Positions 59,490 through 64,000 of a stretch of DNA of 64,000 nt are shown here, one piece after another; position 1 is the first letter of the stretch, and each line of letters starts with the position of its first letter. The position numbers and the translations under genes were made by a program. Source of the stretch: Salinirubellus salinus (lineage in GTDB: Archaea > Halobacteriota > Halobacteria > Halobacteriales > Haloarculaceae); assembly GCF_025231485.1 (NCBI RefSeq), contig NZ_CP104003.1:620001-684000 (forward strand). Reading direction: 5' to 3'. The notes under the pieces are model-generated. The model saw only the letters and a list, made by a program, of their open reading frames with translations, had not been told where the DNA came from and did not search any database.

Positions 59490-61199
59490 ATGCCGGGGAC
59501 GTCGACGACCGAAGACGAGGGGTCGACTGGGGCTGACGGTACGAGTGACGACCACGAGTCCCCCGCGGACGTGTGGGCACGGGGGGACCGGCCGAACCGT
59601 AACCACAAGGCGGACGCCGGCGTGGTACCGTTCGACGACCTCCACTTCCACCGCTACTGTGACCTCGTGCCGGTCCGGCTGACCGAGGAGGCACGGACCG
59701 ACGACGCGGGGTTCTGGGGTCGACTCAGCTCGCTCCCCGACGGCGTGGAGTTCTTCCCGACACCCGACGGGGTAGACGAGGCCGACCGGACCATCCACTA
59801 CCTGCCGAGTCGTGACAGGAGGGAACCCGAGACGACGGAAGAGGAGCGGGAGGCCGAGCGCCTCCCGCTGACTGGCCTCGTCCGGACGGCGCTGCAGTAC
59901 ACACCGCTGATGGTGACGTGTATCGCGCTCCTGTTCGTCGTGAGCGCCGAACTGGTCCCCCACGTGCAGGGGTTGAGCGTCTACCTCTCGTCGCTCCCGC
60001 TCGTCCTCGTCCCCGCGGGGGCGGGTGGGGCGGTGCTCTGGGGCCTCCTCGCGTACCTCGTCGTCGGTGCGGGACTGGTCGAAGGGCGCGAACTCGCGAA
60101 GGCCGTGGCCGTCTACGGGCTCGCGGCCGTACTGGCGCTGGGGACGGCCGCCTCGATCTTCTTCGTGCTCACTGCCGAGGACCCCCGGACCCTCGAACCG
60201 AACATCGTCTACACGTCGGGGTACCTCATGCTCATACTCGTCGGGGGGGTACTCACCTACGACGCGATGCTGCGGACGGAGCACCTGTTCGAGCACCTCG
60301 GCGACAAACTCGTCGTCGAGGGGCCGGACGAGACGGCGTACCCCGCCTACCGTCGGAAGGTGGCGGACCAACTGTCCCACCGGACCACGTTCCCCGGCGG
60401 CTACGAGGTGCCGACCTACCTCCTGTTCGCGCCGCTGCTCGTCGCGCAGTTCGCGGCCGTCTGGGCGCTCGCCGGCGACGGCCCGCAGAACCTCTCCTTC
60501 TCGGTGACGTTCGGCGTGAACGTCCTGCTGGACCTCGTGCTCGCGGTCATCTACTTCCAGCTGTTCGTCCTCATCAAGTCCTTCCACGACCTCGTCACCG
60601 GGACGGTGACACTGTACCGCGACGAGGAGGGCTACCACCACGAGCAGAGCGACGCCGGCGACCGGACCGCCGAGGAGGTGGACCTGCTCTCGTATCGCCC
60701 GTTCCACCCCGACGGACGGGGTGGCTTCCGCGACTTCGGGAAGTTCGCCACCCGGGTGAACGTCCTGCTCATCCTCGGTGGTCTCTACGTCACCTACCGT
60801 CTCTACGTCCAGGGTGCGCGTGACCTCCCGGCCGCCGAGGTGGCGCTCGACACCGCACTGAGCCTCGACGTGTTCGTGTGGGTGGTCAGTTACGTGGGGC
60901 CCGTCGTCGTCCTCATCGTCGTCGCGTTCGCGTGGCTCTACTACTCGTTCTGGACGCTCCACGTCAAGATGGCACACGAACGCGAGCGGGCGTACGTGCA
61001 GTGGACGCGCCGCCGGCGCGACGACGAGTCCGACGACCTGCCGCGGGACACGCCCCTCGGCGCCGTGGAGGACGCGGCCGACTGGCAGGAGCGTCGCGCC
61101 CCGGCCCCGGTGTGGCCCGTCGACAGCCGACTCCTGGCGTCGCTCGTCTCCTCGAGTCTCGCCCCCCTCCTCCTCGCGCTCCCCCAGTTCCTCCTATAG
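59490..61199 (+). CDS. Large polytopic membrane protein, third gene of a membrane operon
   Basis: A 569-residue protein with about eight transmembrane helices. A long acidic N-terminal cytosolic part (1-125) is followed by helix pairs at about 130-155 and 160-195, 205-230 and 240-262, 312-332 and 340-365, a conserved-looking soluble segment (370-420) and two more helices (430-505). The C-terminus (510-547) is charged and ends in a hydrophobic stretch. No domain is recognised. It is co-transcribed with two small membrane proteins, which suggests a membrane complex. Its stop overlaps the convergent gene in CTATAG. Confidence 0.65.
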   Translation: MPGTSTTEDEGSTGADGTSDDHESPADVWARGDRPNRNHKADAGVVPFDDLHFHRYCDLVPVRLTEEARTDDAGFWGRLSSLPDGVEFFPTPDGVDEADRTIHYLPSRDRREPETTEEEREAERLPLTGLVRTALQYTPLMVTCIALLFVVSAELVPHVQGLSVYLSSLPLVLVPAGAGGAVLWGLLAYLVVGAGLVEGRELAKAVAVYGLAAVLALGTAASIFFVLTAEDPRTLEPNIVYTSGYLMLILVGGVLTYDAMLRTEHLFEHLGDKLVVEGPDETAYPAYRRKVADQLSHRTTFPGGYEVPTYLLFAPLLVAQFAAVWALAGDGPQNLSFSVTFGVNVLLDLVLAVIYFQLFVLIKSFHDLVTGTVTLYRDEEGYHHEQSDAGDRTAEEVDLLSYRPFHPDGRGGFRDFGKFATRVNVLLILGGLYVTYRLYVQGARDLPAAEVALDTALSLDVFVWVVSYVGPVVVLIVVAFAWLYYSFWTLHVKMAHERERAYVQWTRRRRDDESDDLPRDTPLGAVEDAADWQERRAPAPVWPVDSRLLASLVSSSLAPLLLALPQFLL

Positions 61200-62381
61200 A
61201 CCGAGGTGGCCGAACGCGTCGTCGGCCGCCGCCTCCCCGTCGACGGTCCGTTCCAGTTCCTTCGCGAGTCGGCGGGCGGCCGACGAGTCGAGTACTCCGT
61301 CGTAGGTCCCGGCGACAACCTCCACGTCGCCCGTCTCCAGCGCCCGTGAGATCTCGACGCCGAGGACGAGGTACTCCTTCGCGACGCGTTCGGGCTCCCG
61401 CACCCCGCAGGTGTCGAGGTAGCGCACGGGCGCCCCTTCGGGGTCGAACCGCTCGTCGACGAAGGCCTCGACGTCGGCACGGCCCGCGTCGGCGTCGAGT
61501 CCCTCGCGGGCGGCCTCGCGGAGTTCGAGTTCCGCTTCGGCCACGTCGTGGAACACGTCGCCGACGACGACGGCGTCCGCGCCGGCCTCGCGCACCCGTT
61601 CGACCCGGTCGAACGAGTCGAGGCCGCCCCCGTACCACACCCGCGACCAGTTCGTGTTGGCGTCTATGGCCTCAAGTTCCGCCGCCGCGTCCGCACCACC
61701 GAACGTCCCCGAGTACTCCAGATATATCAGGTCGGACTCGAGGTGCATCTCGGCGGCCAGCGCGCGACGCCCCGCCTCGTCGGCCTCGAGGACGTCCTCC
61801 GGGTCGACCCCGCCCTCGCGCGCGGCGGCCGAGTCCGGGTTCTGGATGATGTAGGCCTCGAAGACGGCGTCGGCCAGCAGCCACCCGGTGGCGAACTCGG
61901 CCAGCCTGTCCCGGAGGAAGCCGGGAAGCCACGGGAGTTTCTCGCGGATCTCGCTGGGCGCCAGCTCGTCGCGGATGTACTCGGCACCGGCACCCAGCGT
62001 CCCGATGAGGGCCTCGCTGTCGCCGTTGAGCACCTCTGGGACCGCGAGGAAGTGACAGGCGTCGCGCGTCGCGTCGGTGACGTGGCGCGGGCCGGACGGC
62101 TCGTGGATGGCCGGGACGGGGCCGTACTCCAGCAGTCGGAACGTCTCCTCGGTGTTCTCGCCCGTCACGTCGGCCGACCCACCGACGGAGACGGCGCTCG
62201 TGTGGCCGAGATAGAACGGGTACGCCAGCGGCAGGCGCTTGGCCTCCTCGGGGTCGACCTTCGTCACGTGGGTCCACGCGGCCGGCACGCGGTTCGTGTC
62301 CACCGGGAGGAACGCCCGGACGCCGAGACGCGCGGTCTCCACCGCACGCCCGACACGGACCGCGAACTCGTCGGCGTTCAT
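61194..62381 (-). CDS. Divergent geranylgeranylglyceryl phosphate synthase-like (PcrB/GGGPS) protein
   Basis: A 395-residue TIM-barrel protein related to GGGP synthase, which makes the first ether bond of archaeal lipids. Matching blocks are WTHVTKVDP (about 35-43), AIHEPSGPRHV, PEVLNGDSEALIG, YIIQNPDS (about 178-185), DLIYLEYSGTFGG, WYGGGLDS and AGADAVVVGDVFHD. The usual enzyme is 215-260 residues. This one carries an inserted helical segment and an extra C-terminal domain of about 90 residues. It is thus a paralogue, likely with a changed prenyl acceptor or a non-catalytic role. It is divergent from an unknown protein at 62501. Confidence 0.75.
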   Translation of the reverse strand: MNADEFAVRVGRAVETARLGVRAFLPVDTNRVPAAWTHVTKVDPEEAKRLPLAYPFYLGHTSAVSVGGSADVTGENTEETFRLLEYGPVPAIHEPSGPRHVTDATRDACHFLAVPEVLNGDSEALIGTLGAGAEYIRDELAPSEIREKLPWLPGFLRDRLAEFATGWLLADAVFEAYIIQNPDSAAAREGGVDPEDVLEADEAGRRALAAEMHLESDLIYLEYSGTFGGADAAAELEAIDANTNWSRVWYGGGLDSFDRVERVREAGADAVVVGDVFHDVAEAELELREAAREGLDADAGRADVEAFVDERFDPEGAPVRYLDTCGVREPERVAKEYLVLGVEISRALETGDVEVVAGTYDGVLDSSAARRLAKELERTVDGEAAADDAFGHLGL

Positions 62382-62500
62382 CGACCGAACGAGCGGCGGT
62401 CACGCTCATAAACGTCCCGAAGCGGAAACGGCAGGTGCCCGGACGCCCGGTCCCGCTGGCGATAGCAACCCCTTTGGACGTGGCGTGGGCACTCCCGCCG

Positions 62501-63619
62501 ATGCTCCGCCTCCGTGACCGCCTCTCCCGGCGGGTGCCGCCACTGGCCCGCGCGTTCGGCCGCTACGTCTCACAGCACAGGGACCCGTACCTCCTCGCCG
62601 TCCTCGCCCTCCGAGAGTCCGTCGACGATACGGTCGACAGCGTCACCGCCGACCTGTTCGCCGAGGTGGAGCGTGCGCTCGAACACGAACTGGAGGCCGG
62701 TGACCTCGAACTGGTGGATGGTGCCGACGCGGTCCGCTTCGACTACGACACGCGGCTCGTCCTCCCCGCGATGCTGACGCTCGGCCGGGTCCGCGAACTC
62801 GCAGGCGACGTGCCCTACCTCCGGCAGGTCCGGCGCGTCGACACCGACCTCGCCCGCGAGGGCGAGCGCGTCACCTACGAGATCATCCGGGCGTTACTGG
62901 ACGGCGACATGCGCGACGCCATCAACGACGACGAGTACGAGGACTTCGAGACGACGGTCCGACCCCGCGCACGGGCGGCCGAGGTGGCTCAGGCCACCCT
63001 CGAGGAGGGCGTGGAGTCGTGGCTCGCTGCCCCCGAGACGCCCGACGGTGTCGCCAGCGCCTACCGCCACGCCGTCTCGCTCTCGGAGGGCCACCAGGAC
63101 ACCGACGAGGCGTTCCGGGACCTGCTCGAACGGCACGCGAACGCCGAGGGCGACGAGCGCGGGCGCCTCGCCGACGAGATCGAAGCTCGCTACAAGTACG
63201 CCCCGCCACAGGAGTCGTCGCCGCTGTTCGAGGAGGAGCAGTACGTCCCGTACTTCACCACCCAGTACGAGCGCGTGGGCATCCTCTACGAGGACATGCT
63301 GAAGATGTACGAGGCGGCACTCGGGGTGGAGCTGGGCGAGTCGTTCTGCCGCGCCATCGTGCTGATGGTCGTCGCCGCACAGATCGGCCTCGACGACATC
63401 GACGACTTCCCGGAGGACCGCGGCGAGCAACTCACCCCCGTCACGGCCGAACTCGCGCTGAAGGGGACGGCGGGACTGGACGACGTGGGGCGGCTGGTCG
63501 ACCGCTACCTCGACGCCGCGGCCGCGGCGGCCGAGACACACCTCACCGGGATGGCCATCGCGTACATCCGCGAGGAGGCACACGACCGGCTGGCGGCCCT
63601 GCGCGCCGAGCTGGACTGA
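62501..63619 (+). CDS. Acidic all-helical protein of unknown function
   Basis: A 372-residue protein, predicted all-alpha and strongly acidic, without membrane helices or signal peptide. A motif LDDIDDFPEDRGEQLTPV near residues 305-322 resembles the second Asp-rich motif of UbiA-type prenyltransferases (D-x3-D-x-E-x-D...G-x-T-x-PV), but no hydrophobic core like that of UbiA is present, so this may be chance. It is divergent from the GGGPS-like gene across a 119-bp spacer. Start chosen at ATG 62501, leaving out a GC-rich upstream extension. The gene is followed by a CoA-binding protein gene 77 bp downstream. Confidence 0.6.
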   Translation: MLRLRDRLSRRVPPLARAFGRYVSQHRDPYLLAVLALRESVDDTVDSVTADLFAEVERALEHELEAGDLELVDGADAVRFDYDTRLVLPAMLTLGRVRELAGDVPYLRQVRRVDTDLAREGERVTYEIIRALLDGDMRDAINDDEYEDFETTVRPRARAAEVAQATLEEGVESWLAAPETPDGVASAYRHAVSLSEGHQDTDEAFRDLLERHANAEGDERGRLADEIEARYKYAPPQESSPLFEEEQYVPYFTTQYERVGILYEDMLKMYEAALGVELGESFCRAIVLMVVAAQIGLDDIDDFPEDRGEQLTPVTAELALKGTAGLDDVGRLVDRYLDAAAAAAETHLTGMAIAYIREEAHDRLAALRAELD

Positions 63620-63666
63620 CGTCGGGTCCACCGGGCTCTCACGCTCCGCGCACACCCTCACCGTTC

Positions 63667-63672
63667 TTATAT
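63667..63672 (+). promoter_or_regulatory. TATA box of the CoA-binding protein gene
   Basis: TTATAT ends 25 nt before the ATG at 63697, so the message is leaderless. Confidence 0.6.
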
Positions 63673-63696
63673 CCAGAGCGTCCCCTATCTGGTGAC

Positions 63697-64000
63697 ATGC
63701 CCGTCCACGCGGTCGACCAGTTGCGCGAGATACTCGAGTACGACACCATCGCCGTCGTCGGCGCCTCGACCACGCCGGGGAAGGCCGCCCACGGCGTCCC
63801 GCAGTACCTCATCGACCACGGCTACACCGTGATCCCCGTCAACCCCTTCGCCGACGAGGTGTTCGGCCTGGAGGCGTACGACTCGCTGGAGGACGTCGAG
63901 ACGGAGATAGACGTGGTGGACGTGTTCCGCCCCAGCGAGGAGACCGGTCCAATCGTCGACGCGGCCATCGAGCGCGACGACGTGGCGGCCGTCTGGCTCC
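63697..64000 (+). CDS. CoA-binding domain protein, 3' end cut by the window
   Basis: The first 101 residues of a small CoA_binding (YccU-like) protein. The Rossmann-type start TIAVVGASTTPGKAAHGVPQYLIDHGYTVIPVNPF and EVFGLEAYDSLEDVETEIDVVDVFRPSEE match this family, which binds CoA or a nucleotide through the GAS turn. The normal length is about 140 residues, so about 40 are beyond base 64000. A TATA box fixes the start. Confidence 0.88.
   Translation, partial: MPVHAVDQLREILEYDTIAVVGASTTPGKAAHGVPQYLIDHGYTVIPVNPFADEVFGLEAYDSLEDVETEIDVVDVFRPSEETGPIVDAAIERDDVAAVWL

Noticed and set aside
1-64000. CRISPR array, insertion sequence, prophage or toxin-antitoxin pair
   Set aside because: No regular spaced repeats, no transposase or integrase motifs, and no phage structural gene was recognised.

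Overview
The window is 64 kb of chromosome from an extremely halophilic archaeon (class Halobacteria). The evidence is: very GC-rich DNA with short AT-rich promoters; strongly acidic proteins; TATA boxes 22-31 nt upstream of start codons (leaderless transcripts); Tat and lipobox signals and a PGF-CTERM tail; archaeal gene types (Gar1, SRP19, Trm56, presenilin-type protease, phosphomevalonate decarboxylase, DhnA-type aldolase); and a tRNA-Gln(UUG) with a 3' anticodon-loop intron. Genes are dense on both strands. I see no insertion sequence, integrase, prophage, CRISPR array or rRNA.

Layout. 1-5536: the 5' part of an MFS transporter, small membrane proteins, an ornithine cyclodeaminase-family enzyme, and a minus-strand run trm56-srp19-gar1-presenilin protease. 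5631-10987: a sugar epimerase, a Tat-exported subtilase followed by a BsuPI-type proteinase inhibitor, a DUF2797 protein, a PGF-CTERM surface protein and a Gly/Met-rich protein. 11039-16670: two GT4 glycosyltransferases, a lipocalin-like protein, tRNA-Gln and a DUF1269/DUF389 membrane pair. 17038-23855: a catabolic-looking block (AstE/AspA-type deacylase, DUF1254/DUF1214 protein, two BASS-like transporters, then a convergent cytosolic arylsulfatase). 24262-30071: DtxR regulator with ferritin-like protein, and sufCBD. 30241-44190: central carbon metabolism (acyl-CoA dehydrogenase, 3-hydroxyacyl-CoA dehydrogenase, aldolase plus FBPase, acyl-CoA carboxylase subunit, MaoC, CitE-like lyase, glutamate dehydrogenase), with a frameshifted DoxX gene and two PH-domain membrane proteins. 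44437-53935: Nudix, phosphomevalonate decarboxylase, CPBP protease, semialdehyde dehydrogenase, FAD oxidoreductase, BtpA, SDR, MsrA and a second epimerase. 54120-64000: small regulators (DUF7344, PadR, NikR), SprT, tRNA-Arg, a three-gene membrane operon with internal duplications, a divergent GGGPS-like protein, and the start of a CoA-binding protein.

Points of most interest: (i) the subtilase/BsuPI gene pair; (ii) a family of hairpin-rich repeats filling three convergent intergenic regions (6586-6745, 39587-39706, 44191-44436), two of them sharing the 12-base palindrome TTTGGATCCAAA; (iii) the deacylase/BASS/arylsulfatase block with an operator-like inverted repeat before its promoter; (iv) the membrane operon 58595-61199, whose first two proteins are built from four related two-helix units; (v) an oversized GGGPS paralogue divergent from an unknown protein with a UbiA-like acidic motif. 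Start codons were chosen from family alignments recalled from memory, TATA spacing and Shine-Dalgarno matches, because no search could be run.
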